Positions 27,335 through 36,500 of a stretch of DNA of 36,500 nt are shown in pieces. Both the position numbers and the translations under genes were made by a program. The stretch comes from Chara braunii. Its lineage: Eukaryota; Streptophyta; Charophyceae; Charales; Characeae. Positions within the stretch are counted from its first letter, which is position 1; every line of letters begins with the position of its first letter. The stretch lies in NCBI GenBank assembly GCA_003427395.1, contig BFEA01001302.1, positions 11,930-48,429 on the forward strand, in the 5' to 3' direction. Under the pieces are notes generated by a model that was not told the DNA's origin, did not search any database, and saw only the letters and a program-made list of their open reading frames with translations.

Positions 27335-28711
27335 ATGTCGGTGGAGACTCGTAAACAAAAGGAAGAGAGAGAGAGGAGGGAGAGAGAGAAGGAAGAGAGG
27401 GAAAGTGATGGCCTCGCGTGGACATAGACTGGGAAGAGGAGCATTCGTCCAAGCGAGAGGGAGTGTACCCCTTAAGATCCTGATTGATTCTTTTGTTGGT
27501 TGGCGTCTCTCTAAGCCATTGGTCGACGGTAACGGTCCAAATATGTCCCAACAACAAATAACTTCAGCACAATAGCAGGCCTTGCTAAAGGCAGCTAGTG
27601 GAGCGGAAAAAACGCATCTGCAAGCACTATGAAGGTGCTCAACAAAGGGAATAGTAGGCGGAGGAAGAAAGGAAGAGACATTGCTCGCTAGTCAGTTGTC
27701 TATTTTGGAATTTTTTCCCTCACTGAGTAAAGAGCAGTGCGGAGAACGGATGCAGTCCATCTTCACCGCTATAGTTCTAGTCCGGAAACTTGAAGATCAT
27801 AGCGCTCAGTTCTCCCAAAATTGCAAGAACTTCAGTTAGACTTGACCGAGATGACCGGCAAGTACCGTGACTTGGCGGTGCAAGTTGCTGAACTGCAACA
27901 GGCCCAGGTGCCTAATCCTCTTCCTCTACCTATTGAAACTAATCTTGCCCCTCTTACCATATTTTCTTTGCCTTTTTCTTCGTTGAGTGTGATTGCAAGC
28001 CCTTCAGGACCTACAGTAGGTGCAGATTCCATTGGCGCTGCAGCAAGCGACAGTGCAGGAAATTTTGCAACTGCTACAACCCCAATATTAGAACCAGTAG
28101 AAGCTGGTCCCAGCTACAGTGGTTTCTATGTGGACCAGAAGGTGGTGCAAATACCGTCTAAGTACGACAGTAGGGACGACAATGAGTCTTGGATCAGCTT
28201 TATGAGAGCTTACTTTGAGGTGCTCGGAACTCGGATAGAGACTTAGTCCTTGATCCTGGGAACGAATGTCGAACCCATCATACGGGGCTTCTTAGAAGTC
28301 CAAGCCGTACGAGTTGGGGTTCCAAAGATTGATTTGGTACAGTGGCTTAAAGCCACGCTGATTGCCACACTCGAAGAGTCTCTAATCAAACAGTATAAGG
28401 ATCCACATGCTGTCGCAAGGGTGAGAAACCAGCTTGAGAGTATCAAGCAGTGCAAGTGGATGAGCTCCATGTAAAGCCTCCAATCTTATCTCAGCAAGAT
28501 GGTTGCCACTCCTGGATTGGAAATGATTGATCAGTCGTGCTTGGATGTGGTAAAAGGGATGGTTCCTAGTACCTACATGCATCGCCTAGGCAGGGACATG
28601 TTCAGATATACTGATTGGTTCCCTCTTATGCAGGTTGTAGTCAGTCTCGAGGCACAAGACCTCGTTTCCACGACAGGCAGCAGAAAGCCTATTGGCAGCA
28701 GGCGGTTTTGA
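27335..28711 (+). pseudogene. gag: Element C gag
   Basis: ATG 27335 opens a Lys/Glu/Arg-rich, coiled-coil-like start that stops at TAG after about 30 codons. Fragments of helical sequence follow in other frames to ~27820. From 27821 a single frame runs to 28711 with TAG at 28244 and TAA at 28472. It shows a helical start, a Ser/Pro/Ala linker and a capsid-like part with VQIPSKYD, WISFMRAYFEVLGTR, NVEPIIRGFLE and DVVKGMVPSTY blocks. The two late stops do not shift the frame. The capsid would package element RNA. Confidence 0.75.
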
Positions 28712-29114
28712 GGCAGCAACCGTTTTGCTATGCATGACCTGTCGGAGGCTGATGAGGAGGCCTATGCAGATGACCCCACTCTTGGTGACGACCAAAAATA
28801 GGACACTGATAAAACTTGTTTCTCTTCAGCCTGAGAGTCTGACATTAATAATGAAGAAGAAAAACAGAATGTCTAAGTCTACCAATATGAAGGGACCAAA
28901 CCGGAACTCAGGAAAAAACTTCGTCGTACTTCCCAAAGGGAACCAAAATACCAGCCAAACGATGGATGCTACAACAAAATCTTGGTTGGAACTCTGGATC
29001 AAGGGAAACGAATGGAAGGCTAGGATTAAGAAGGGAGTTTGCCTGCATTGCGAGAAACCGAATCATAAGGTTCAAAACTATTACAGGCTGCAGGGAAACC
29101 TGAACCGGGCATAG
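28712..29114 (+). pseudogene. gag: Element C nucleocapsid with altered zinc knuckle
   Basis: In a frame shifted from gag, a Lys/Asn-rich basic stretch leads to a knuckle at 29040-29081 with Cys, Cys and His correctly spaced (CX2CX4H). Tyr (TAT 29079-29081) stands in the place of the last Cys; a single TGT-to-TAT change explains it. Zinc binding would be lost. Ends TAG at 29112-29114. Confidence 0.65.
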
Positions 29115-29922
29115 AGATGTCATCAGCACCCTCTACAACAAGGGAGACTAAACCACTAAGTGGAAATTCATCTAAGGAACTTGATTCGGTTCAGCAGTCC
29201 TCCCTTGAAGCCCCATCACCTGTTGATTCCAAGGTTGAAGCTTGCAATGTCCTCTATGTTGCGCCTTAGGAGGAGTGTAAGAATATTAACCTCCACTACC
29301 ACTTGGAGCATTGGGCTGAGATGAATGCTCAAGGGACAACGAAGTTGATCTTCTTCAAGCTTCTCATTAACCGCCGCTACCGTCGTGCCTTGGTTGACTG
29401 TAGTGTTACTACTAACTTTATGTCTCCATATGGGGTACACAAGGTAGGCTTAGGAATGAAGCAAGTGGAGTTGCCAACCCATTGCCGGACCTAAGTAGGC
29501 AACAAAGGAGTTGTCTCATCTACACATGTAGTCAAAGTTGTGCACACTACCTTTGACAAGGACAAAACCGTCACGCACGAACTAAGCTTCTATGTCCTCG
29601 ACAAGTGTCCCTTCAACGCAGTTCTTGGGTGGGGCTGGCTACAGTCCCAATGCAGAGAACTGAGTGGAAGGAATCACTCTTCGTAGTTCATGATGTTATG
29701 GGGAACGAGCACACAGTTTTATTGGACGAGAAGCACGAATCCCCAGTGACGTTTCTCAATGTCATGCGATTCTGCAAGAAGTGGCGCAAGCACAAGGAGG
29801 AGGAGCAATTGTATGTTGCTTTTGTTCGTCCTACTCATGTGCCTTCTACTTTTGCGGCTAGTACTAGTTTTACTTTACATGTTGTGCCTATTTCTACTAC
29901 TTCTACTTACATCCACTTCTAG
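29115..29922 (+). pseudogene. pol: Element C protease region
   Basis: A Ser/Pro-rich linker is followed by an ALVDCSVTTNFM block (Asp codon 29396-29398) where the D-S/T-G-A of retropepsins would be. Asp remains but Ser-Gly is replaced by Cys-Ser, so it is dead. Stops follow at ~29492. A second frame near 29590-29640 has an AVLGWGWLQ block that corresponds to the ILG-WL flap end. A Ser/Thr-rich linker leads on to RT. Confidence 0.65.
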
Positions 29923-30895
29923 TCCAAGTGATTCTACTCCGAATTCGGTTGTCTTGACTAATAATTTGCCGCCTGATCTACATGACCCTTATTTTGATCC
30001 TCCACCCCTGAAAATCCCAGCAAACATCCAAAGCCTGCTCAACCGATTTTCGAAAGTTTTGGCCGAACCATGTGGAGTCCCTATGCGTTCGGTTAAGCAC
30101 ACGATCGAGTTGGTTGAAGGCGTTGCTCCTCCAAAAGGCTGTGTGTACCGCATGGGACCCGACGAGTTGAAGGAACTCCGGAAGCAAATCGATGAGATAA
30201 TTGACAAAGGGTGGATTAAGCCTTAACAAACCTGAATTTGGTGCACCTGTTTTGTTTATCCCGAAGAAAGGAGGCAAGCTTCGAATGTGTATTGATTACC
30301 GTTGTCTGAACCACATGCTTATGCATTGCCATGCATCGATGACTTGCGTGATGTTGCAGGTGGGTGCAAGGTCTTCTCCAAGATCGATCTCAAGTCTGGT
30401 TACGACCAGATTGAGGTTAATCATGTGGAGCAACACAATAGTGCATTCAAGACTCGCAATGGGCCATACGAATTCAACGTTATGCCCTTTTGCCCCAGGA
30501 ATGCACCGACCACCTTCCAAAACCTTATGGACTAAGTACTCCAGTAACAGAATGATCAATTTGTTGTTGTCTATCTTGACGACATTTTGGTCTTCAAGAT
30601 ATCAATTGAGGAACGCTTGAGACATCTTGAGGAGGTGTTCAACATTCTCAAGAAAACGCAGCTCCATCTCAACTTGGAGAAAATTGAGTTTGGGAGGGAC
30701 AGTGTCATATATCTTGGACACTGGTTGTATGTTGGAGGCCTTGAGCCTGAGGCAACCAAGGTTGAGGTCGTATGCAACTGGCCTCAACCGGCGAATATCC
30801 ATGAACTTGTTCTTTTCTTGGCCTTGCACCATACTATCGGAAGTTTGTGCCCAAATGTTATATCATTGCTCGCCCATTATTTAGACTAACAAGAA
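29923..30895 (+). pseudogene. pol: Element C reverse transcriptase, frameshifted but with intact YLDD
   Basis: Pieces in two frames give a V-HTIEL block with KGCVYRM-P-EL-ELRKQIDE, KGWIKP, FGAPVLFIPKKGGKLRMCIDYR-LN, FSKIDLKSGYDQI, NAPTTFQNLMD, YLDDILVF (codons 30572 onward; both Asp present) and IYLGHW. Stops at 30224, ~30533 and ~30542 plus frameshifts near 30210 and 30300 break it. Without these the catalytic residues are complete. The order and spacing are normal for Ty3/gypsy RT. Confidence 0.85.
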
Positions 30896-31380
30896 TGTAT
30901 CATATGCATGGGGTGAGGCATGTGAGACTGCCTTTCAAGCCTGAAGGAGGCTTTGGTGAGTGATCCTGTGCTCCGCATTGTAGACCTCAAACTCATATTC
31001 GTTGTCACTACGGATGGGAGCCAATATGGGATTGGCGCACTGCTGCAACAAGATGATGGTGATGGCTTGCGACCGCTCGAACACTTTAACAAACGCATGC
31101 CCAGTGAAAAGGTAGCTACTTTGACATACATGCGCGAGCTGTATGCGTCACATATGGTATTGGACCATTGGAAGCACTATCTTTTAGGACGCCACTTCAA
31201 AGTTTTCTTAGATTACGAGACTTTGAAGTGGATCAAGGAACAAACTACCTTACCACTACGTTGACTCGCTGGTTGCATGAGATTGAGACTTTAAATTTTG
31301 AATTGAAATTTGAAACTTAAAAAGGGTTGTTACAATCGAGTTGCTGATGCATTGTCTTGCCACCCGGAGTACATGACTTG
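30896..31380 (+). pseudogene. pol: Element C RNase H
   Basis: In one frame (30953-31264): a VTTDGSQYGIGALLQQDDGDG block (usually TDAS), MPSEKVATLTY-RELYA, LDHWKHYLLGRHFKVF-DYETLKW. TGA at 31262-31264 breaks it. After one more break the end block NRVADALSCHPEY appears at ~31331. This style of RNase H is distinct from those of A and B. Confidence 0.8.
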
Positions 31381-32210
31381 CCTTCTAAGCTCCTACAACC
31401 ACCAAAAGAAATTCAAGGAGGAACTCGTAGAGCAAACTGCCAAGGATCCTGATCTCAGTCCAATCCTTGAGCAACTTCGAGTTGACCTCAACAGTCAGCC
31501 TGATTTCCACGAGTGTGAGGGCCCGATTTTCCGACGCTACGGAAAGAACAGCTGTTTGTGTGTACCCAACCATGAGCCTCTCCGCATTCACTTCTTGGAC
31601 TTGGCTCCTGGTCGGAGTGGACACTTCGGTTTGGCAAAGACGTACAAAAATCTACTACAACAATTTGATTGGCCTAATATGAAAGGATATGCTGTGAAGT
31701 TTGTGGATGAATGTCAAGTCTGTCAATGGATTAAACCATCGAGGCAAAAGCCCATGGGACTGCTTAAACCTTTTCCCATTCTCGACAGTCCCGGAGAGTC
31801 CCTCTCGATTGAGATGGGTAAGTTGAGTAAGAATGGATATTCGCAAGTGATGGTGATTGTTGACCGTTTTTCCAAGTTCTTAAATCTAATTCCATTTCCA
31901 CCGCATGCCTCAACTGACCTTGCGATCCGTGAATTCCACCATAACATTTTGCAGTATGGAACCCCGAAAACCCTTGTGAGTGATCGGGACCCCCGCTTCA
32001 TAAGTGCTGACTAGAAGGACTTTACTACTTCCATGACATGAAACTGAAGATGACATCTGGTCGACACCCCCGAAGCCAACGGTTTGGCTGAGGAGATCAA
32101 CCGGACTGTGCTACAGCTTCTCCGTGCCTTAATTATTCCGGATAAGGAAACGTGGGATGAAGAGTTGTATACCCAATTCTAGATCCTCTGGAATAAGATA
32201 ACTATCACAA
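31381..32210 (+). pseudogene. pol: Element C integrase
   Basis: Linker, then an HHCC zinc domain (H-LDLAPGRSGHFG, later DECQVCQ). The core follows with SLSIEMGKL, where Glu replaces the first catalytic Asp, and VSDRDPRFISAD (second Asp kept, 31982). TAG at 32012-32014 and a frameshift near 32070 come next. The third site (an ANGLAEEINRTV block, Glu present) is in another frame at ~32076-32105. It stops again at ~32180, just before an intron-like insertion. Confidence 0.8.
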
Positions 32211-32295
32211 GTAAGTGATTGTTCAGAAGTATTATAATCTGAATACTCATAACTCTAATACCATTGATGTCCAATCACTTTGATAATAATTGCAG
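32211..32295 (+). other. 85-bp intron-like or hairpin insertion in element C integrase
   Basis: Begins GTAAGTG and ends AATAATTGCAG, with a CTAAT branch-point-like motif near 32254, all consistent with a short spliceosomal intron. The same segment has 9-bp inverted repeats AAGTGATTG (32213-32221) and CAATCACTT (32272-32280) plus an inner AGTATT/AATACT pair, so a small hairpin element is an alternative. After it the integrase-like IHSSTGMTP block continues. Confidence 0.45.
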
Positions 32296-33055
32296 GATCT
32301 ACTCCATTCATTCTTCCACCGGCATGACGCCGACAGGCTACATTATGGTTGGAAGATTCGTAATCCTCTCTCCTACTAATTCCCCGAACAACCTGCTGGT
32401 CTGACACATGGCTGGCCTGGCTTCAGCGCCAAGTATGATCGCTTGCTGAAAGTTGCTGTTGCAGCGATGATCAAGCGACAGCATGCTATGATCCATCATG
32501 ATAACAAGAAGTGCAGACCAGGGACTTTCGAGGTAGGAAACTATGTTTGGGTCAAGATGTCTGAATTTTCTGAGGAAGAGGGGGTGTCACGGAAACTTCT
32601 CCCTCTCTATTATGGTCCGTGGGAGGTTTTGGATGTGGTTGGTAAGGATGAATTAGGCCCTTCGTATGTGATTGATGTGCCTCCTCATATGACCACGTGC
32701 CCGGTCTTTCACACGTCTAAACTGTTTCCGTGTCTTGATGTTAAATCTTTCAAATACCGTGAGAATATGATCCCTCGTGCAGTCAATGGCGGTCACGAGA
32801 TAGACAGAAAAGTCATACTGGTGAGGGACGTAACAGACTATCAGGTTCATTTCATGTATCACCCGTTGGACAGTCTCTACTGGATCTCAAAGAAAGAGCT
32901 GCTGTGGAGCGAACCTCATGTTGCCAAAGTATACGAGCGACGGATAGCTTCCGGTGCTGTTACAAGAATCTCTTTAGAACTCACTGCTACTGAGTATGCA
33001 CGGAATCTCTTCGCTGTGTTTGCTTATGATATGTTTGTCAGGGACTCAGATTGAG
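32296..33055 (+). pseudogene. pol: Element C integrase C-terminus and chromodomain-like tail
   Basis: An HSSTGMTP block follows the insertion. From ~32443 a long open frame (to TGA ~33054) gives KRQHAMIHHDNKK, VGNYVWVKM, RKLLPLYYGPWEVL, GPSYVIDVPPHMTTCPVFHTSKL (GPY/F-type domain), then GGHEIDRKVILVRDV and YWISKKELLW. The last two blocks match a chromodomain-like fold in position and spacing. This is the best preserved part of C. About 200 codons, no stop. Confidence 0.75.
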
Positions 33056-33082
33056 TTACTCACTTGAAAGGACCTCGCTCTT

Positions 33083-33560
33083 GAGTGAGGGGTAGTGTAA
33101 GGACTTGCCCAAACACGGACTGAGAACACAGCTGATTTCTGAGTTTTGCCGCTGGAATGAATGCCTTGCTGAGATTCCCGCTTTCTTCTGATTTTTCCAA
33201 GTCTGTGTGTGTGCGTGCCTGCTGGTCTGAGTGCTTGACGGCTTGAGTGTGTGTGTGACCCGAAGGGTACTCGCTTGCTTGGGAGGCCCGTAGGGCCGGT
33301 ACTTACCTGTGGCCGTGACATTGAGGGTTGCAGCGGTGAAAACACTCAAGTGGTGGGAATAGGACCACGAGACTTAGAGAAGAGGGGAAAACACTCAAGT
33401 AGCAGGTAGGCTGGTACCACACAAAGTAGCGGTAGATGTGTCGGGTACTCGAGACCGAGCAGAAGAAGACAAAAGTTGGCATTTTCAGAGGCCCAATAGT
33501 GGTAGGCTAGGTCTAGGCGGGTACCAGTCCATAGCCTGAGTCTAGGGCCTGTACGGGGGA
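33083..33560 (+). repeat. Polypurine tract and start of probable element C 3' LTR
   Basis: GAGTGAGGGGTAG (33083-33095) is followed by TGTAAGGACTTGCCC, a usual LTR opening. The right end was not found: no CTTACA-type terminus and no second copy exist in the window. The end given is arbitrary. A 14-bp direct repeat GAAAACACTCAAGT occurs at ~33338 and ~33387. Confidence 0.45.
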
Positions 33561-34423
33561 TATCAAAGTCTGCAATGATGTGTCCCTCCGAAAGGGAGGA
33601 GGTAATGGTTGCTTGGAGGCCGTGCGTCCTGGAAGTCACCGCCAAGAGGCAAGTTGGCCGCTATATCTCGGAGCGAAGTGCTCCTCATTTGCTGCTTGCA
33701 AGTTTGGACGTCACACTGCTAGAGGGCTGGAGGAGCAGCGCGAGTGTGCAGTGCTGTGTGGGAGAAGAATAGCGCCCAGCCCCCCACCTTGGCTATGGTG
33801 GAGGAGCTCAGGTAGGAGGAGGAGGAAGAAGGGACTAGGAGAGGGGAGCGCCAGGGGTACTTGCCTGGGTATGGTGGACGCCATCTTCATCACCTTGGTG
33901 GGCGCTGCATCTGGAAGGCCCCGTTGGTGGTAGAGCTACACCAAGAAGCTTCGAGGCAGAGTCAGCCATGGCGGCCTGAGTGGAAGCAGCCATAGCTGCT
34001 TTGTGTTGTGTTTTGCACATCAGGGCAGGGCCCTAGTAGTCCGCCATAGCCTCGGCCTGGAGGAAGAAGGAAGAGGGAGGCGGCCATGGCTATGGTGGAC
34101 CTCAAGTTGTGCTGGCAGTAAAAGAGGGATTCGGACATTGATTCTGGTTCTGCCATTCATCATCATTATTATTATTTATTGTTTGAATAAGAGGGGAGGA
34201 GAAAAGGAGGAGGAGATTGGAGTGGCAAGAAGAAGGGGGATAACCAGTGGTCTTTGCTGGAGTACATCTTCTTCTTCTTCTCTTTCTTTCTTCTACTTCT
34301 TCTTCTTCCCCTCTCTCCTACCCAAGTTCATTCATTTCTTTTTGCAATTGGACGGCATTATGCTTTCTCGTGATTTTGCAATTCCAAATTGGCCAAGATC
34401 GCAACATAGCGAAATAATTGACC
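33561..34423. other. No gene recognised; G-rich then pyrimidine-rich tracts
   Basis: GA- and GGA-rich sequence (33760-33860, 34050-34230) followed by CT-rich sequence (34268-34322). The ORFs here are low-complexity (polySer, polyPhe, polyIle) and lack domains. It may be the rest of C's LTR or intergenic DNA. Confidence 0.45.

Positions 34424-34468
<45 letters not shown>
34424..34468. repeat. (CAT)15 microsatellite
   Basis: Forty-five bases of perfect CAT repeat. Reads as polySer (plus) or polyAsp (minus) in ORFs that I regard as spurious. Confidence 0.98.
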
Positions 34469-34495
34469 GTGCAAAGTTGCACAGGCCGACAGTCG

Positions 34496-34594
34496 GCATC
34501 CCTTGATTGGCCGGCTGGTCAGCACCTACCGGTCGCCAGCACCCCTTGATTGGCTGGCTGGTCGGCACCTACTGGTCGGCGGTCATCGGCACCC
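34496..34594. repeat. ~43-bp tandem repeat, about two copies
   Basis: GCAYCCCTTGATTGGC followed by GGCTGGTC and GCACCTAC blocks at 34496 and again at 34539, with a partial third start at ~34588 (GGCACCCC). An A-rich tract (34601-34625) follows directly. This is compatible with the 3' tail of a plus-strand retroposon, though no such element was recognised. Confidence 0.7.
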
Positions 34595-34639
34595 CGCCAA
34601 AAAAAAATAAAAAATAAATAAAAAATGGGAGTCCATAAC

Positions 34640-34790
34640 CCCCAATAACCCCATCAACACCACCAATAACCCCCCCAAAACCCCTAAACCGCCCCCCAAC
34701 ACCCTCATCCCCCCCCCAATACCCCCTACATCATCCCTATACCCCGCCCCATACCCCCCCCGTAATCCCCGCCCCATCCTTAAAAGTTTC
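34640..34790. repeat. C-rich low-complexity tract, G-quadruplex-prone on the minus strand
   Basis: Many runs of three to nine C separated by A/T-rich spacers (CCCCCAATA and CCCCATA types). On the minus strand this gives repeated GGG runs. The minus-strand ORF through it (34583-35326) has a Gly/Leu-rich end purely because of this composition. Confidence 0.75.
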
Positions 34791-35066
34791 TCAGCGGACT
34801 TGGGCTGTACTCCGCAAGCGCAGTACACCCCCATAGTCAGATTACAAAAAAAATCAGTGGATGGCTGTTTACTGACGGCAGACCGCCGACCGGTCGGCCC
34901 TACGGGTAGGCTGCAAAACGGTCGGAGGTCGGGGTAGGCATTCAGCGAGTATGCAACCCTGATCATGTGTTTAATGATCATCACTGCGTTGCCATGATTA
35001 GCTGCTTCTTGATGCTTAATCCATATGGGATAGGGAAGGTAAGTGGTAGGGCTATATGCTAGATGC

Positions 35067-35114
35067 CGTTTGAGAAAACTATCAGAATTTCGTTTGAGAA
35101 AACTATCAGAATTT
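35067..35114. repeat. 24-bp direct tandem duplication
   Basis: Two identical adjacent copies of CGTTTGAGAAAACTATCAGAATTT (35067-35090 and 35091-35114). Apparently a recent replication-slippage event. Confidence 0.9.
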
Positions 35115-36500
35115 TCATATCGTGGGGACTGTGGGTGTTGTTCCCATGTGCTGCTCCTGTGGTTGGTGGGGCACTCAGGGAGAGAACCTGGGCGGTTTGA
35201 GTGTTGGTGCTTCTGGTATTGCTTGACGGATTCATGACCCTTGGCAAGATGTGGATTTTTGTCCTTTTTGGTCAATCTAGCCAGACTGTCAAAGGACTCA
35301 CGACCTGCTTGAAAGGTCAAGCGCACACTGCTCCAGTTGCATGTCTGAAACTAGGAACTATTGAGGTGGCTGCCAAACTTTGTGGACTTCCATCCTTGCC
35401 CAGTAGCAAAAAGGATAAACAACATGTATCTTCTGTCTCTCTTAGCAGATACTTACTTGCTGTTTTGTTTTGGATTTGCCCAGCTTTTTCCACTCTGAAT
35501 TGAAATGGAGGCTGTTTCTGCCATTTGGCTGCCGGTGTGACTGCATTTCTTGAGAATGCAATCGGGGCATTTACTGTGCTGCGGAGCCTTGCACAGATCG
35601 GTATTCTGGCATAAGTTGCCTCCAGTATTATTGTTTCACCTCTCATGTTGAGTGGCATTTACTGCAAGTTGCACTGAGCAGTCGTTACTACCAGAGAGGT
35701 GGTGTGGACTTGGGCCCACAGGCTTTTCTTTTTCTTCATAATGACAATTGGAGTGTACTCCGTTGCTTGTAGTGGCCATGTGCCGGCATGCATGGATGCA
35801 CAAACACATAGATCCTTATCATTTTCTAAGGAGCACACACGTGCATGAACAAGCACACACATGCATCAACAATGAACATGGACATGCACGAACATCTCAG
35901 TGTGCTTCATGTTGTTTCCTATAGAGGTAAAGCTGTTTCAATTTTCAATTTTGGGTCTCCTCATCTGGGTGGAAAAGGGGTGTTTGTTGTGGTGACAGTT
36001 TACAACAGACACAGAGGGAGTAATGCTCCTGCAGTTGCAAGGGGCCTCATGAGTCCGTCCGGTTATTTGGTTGAGTGTGTGGATTCCGCAGTCTATTTCT
36101 TCGAGTGTACAGTATGGATTGTATAAATGTGTAACCATGTTTTAAGGTGCTTTGGCCCAATGGCCTGGCCTGATTCTTTGTGTTGCTCAAATTCAATCAC
36201 GCGTTGATAGGGTGCATAAATAGGACAGCTCTGTGTTTTTTGCTATATTGAAGTGCGCTTGATTGTGCTTGTGGATTGTTAAATGACGGACGGGCAACAA
36301 TAGCAACGGCGACAGCATAACACTTCGCGTACTGTGTTGCAGTGTTGTTATTTGACGGGAAAGGAAGATTGGCGACAGGCCGCGAAATATGTCACTATCA
36401 AACGCGATGCTAATGAGAAAGGTATTGTTCTGGTTGTTATCCATCCACAGCAAGCAGACGTAATAACAGTTGATTGATTACCTTCACCGGCATGGTGTTA
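35115..36500. other. No gene recognised to the end of the window
   Basis: Moderate GC sequence with no ORF over ~100 codons, no domain-like translation and no LTR features. A CACACA/TGCATG-rich segment at ~35830-35890 has short alternating purine-pyrimidine repeats. Splice-like signals exist by chance, but nothing links them into a gene model. Confidence 0.45.

Larger units (their letters stand above)
27335..33095 (+). mobile_element. Element C: broken Ty3/gypsy chromovirus-like retrotransposon
   Basis: Gag, zinc knuckle, protease, RT, RNase H, integrase and chromodomain-like tail follow in the standard order, all on the plus strand but spread over all three frames with many stops. A polypurine-like GAGTGAGGGGTAG (33083-33095) precedes TGTAAGG, a usual LTR start. 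No matching 5' LTR is visible. It is older or faster decayed than element B. It belongs to a different family from A (different gag and RNase H style). Confidence 0.8.

Noticed and set aside
34003-34506. 167-codon plus-strand ORF with hydrophobic stretch
   Set aside because: Poly-Ile, poly-Phe and poly-Ser come from simple repeats. No start context or domain supports a gene.
34583-35326. 247-codon minus-strand ORF
   Set aside because: It spans a C-rich tract, an A-rich tract and a 24-bp duplication. Its Gly/Leu-rich end is compositional, and no domain is visible.

Overview
This window is almost entirely transposable-element DNA from a eukaryotic nuclear genome. I recognise no host protein gene and no tRNA or rRNA gene. 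Three Ty3/gypsy LTR retrotransposons and one LINE fragment account for nearly all of the protein-like sequence. The primer-binding site of the central element matches the 3' end of plant-type tRNA-Asp perfectly over 18 nt, and the two flanking elements carry chromodomain-like tails as chromoviruses do. Their gag and pol styles remind me of repeats in charophyte algae such as Chara. That taxonomic guess is from memory and is only moderately secure.

Layout: (1) 275-1278, minus strand: 3' half of a LINE reverse transcriptase, frameshifted at a homopolymer. (2) Element A, a decayed chromovirus, starts near 1692 with gag. It is split at 3458, resumes at 21585 with protease, RT, RNase H, integrase and chromodomain, and ends in an 859-bp 3' LTR (25362-26220). 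Its 5' LTR is not visible. (3) Element B, 3459-21580, is nested inside A. It is complete in outline: 4-bp target duplication ACGT, two ~3-kb LTRs with TGTCG/CGACA termini, tRNA-Asp primer site, gag, zinc knuckle, protease, RT/RNase H, integrase, lysine-rich tail and polypurine tract. (4) 26221-27334 holds nothing recognisable. (5) Element C, 27335 to past 33096, is a heavily broken chromovirus-like element with an intron-like insertion in its integrase. (6) 33100-36500 is non-coding, with microsatellites, low-complexity tracts and short tandem repeats.

The most unusual part is the ~5.8 kb between the primer site and gag of element B. It holds a packed series of ORFs of no family I recognise (7320-12221), many joined by stop/start junctions or short overlaps. 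Three of them are diverged copies of one domain, arranged in tandem. This is an accessory pre-gag module, comparable in position only to the extra ORF of Ogre-type elements.

The window also shows assembly problems. A 38-bp Nextera circularisation junction adapter lies in B's 3' LTR (19787-19824). A 63-N gap sits in a poly-A tract (18198-18260). N characters occur at identical relative positions in both LTRs, which suggests collapsed or copied repeat sequence. In B the coding frame is broken mostly by substitutions to stop codons, several at expected Trp positions; A and C also carry frameshifts and lost catalytic residues. All three elements look non-autonomous as assembled.
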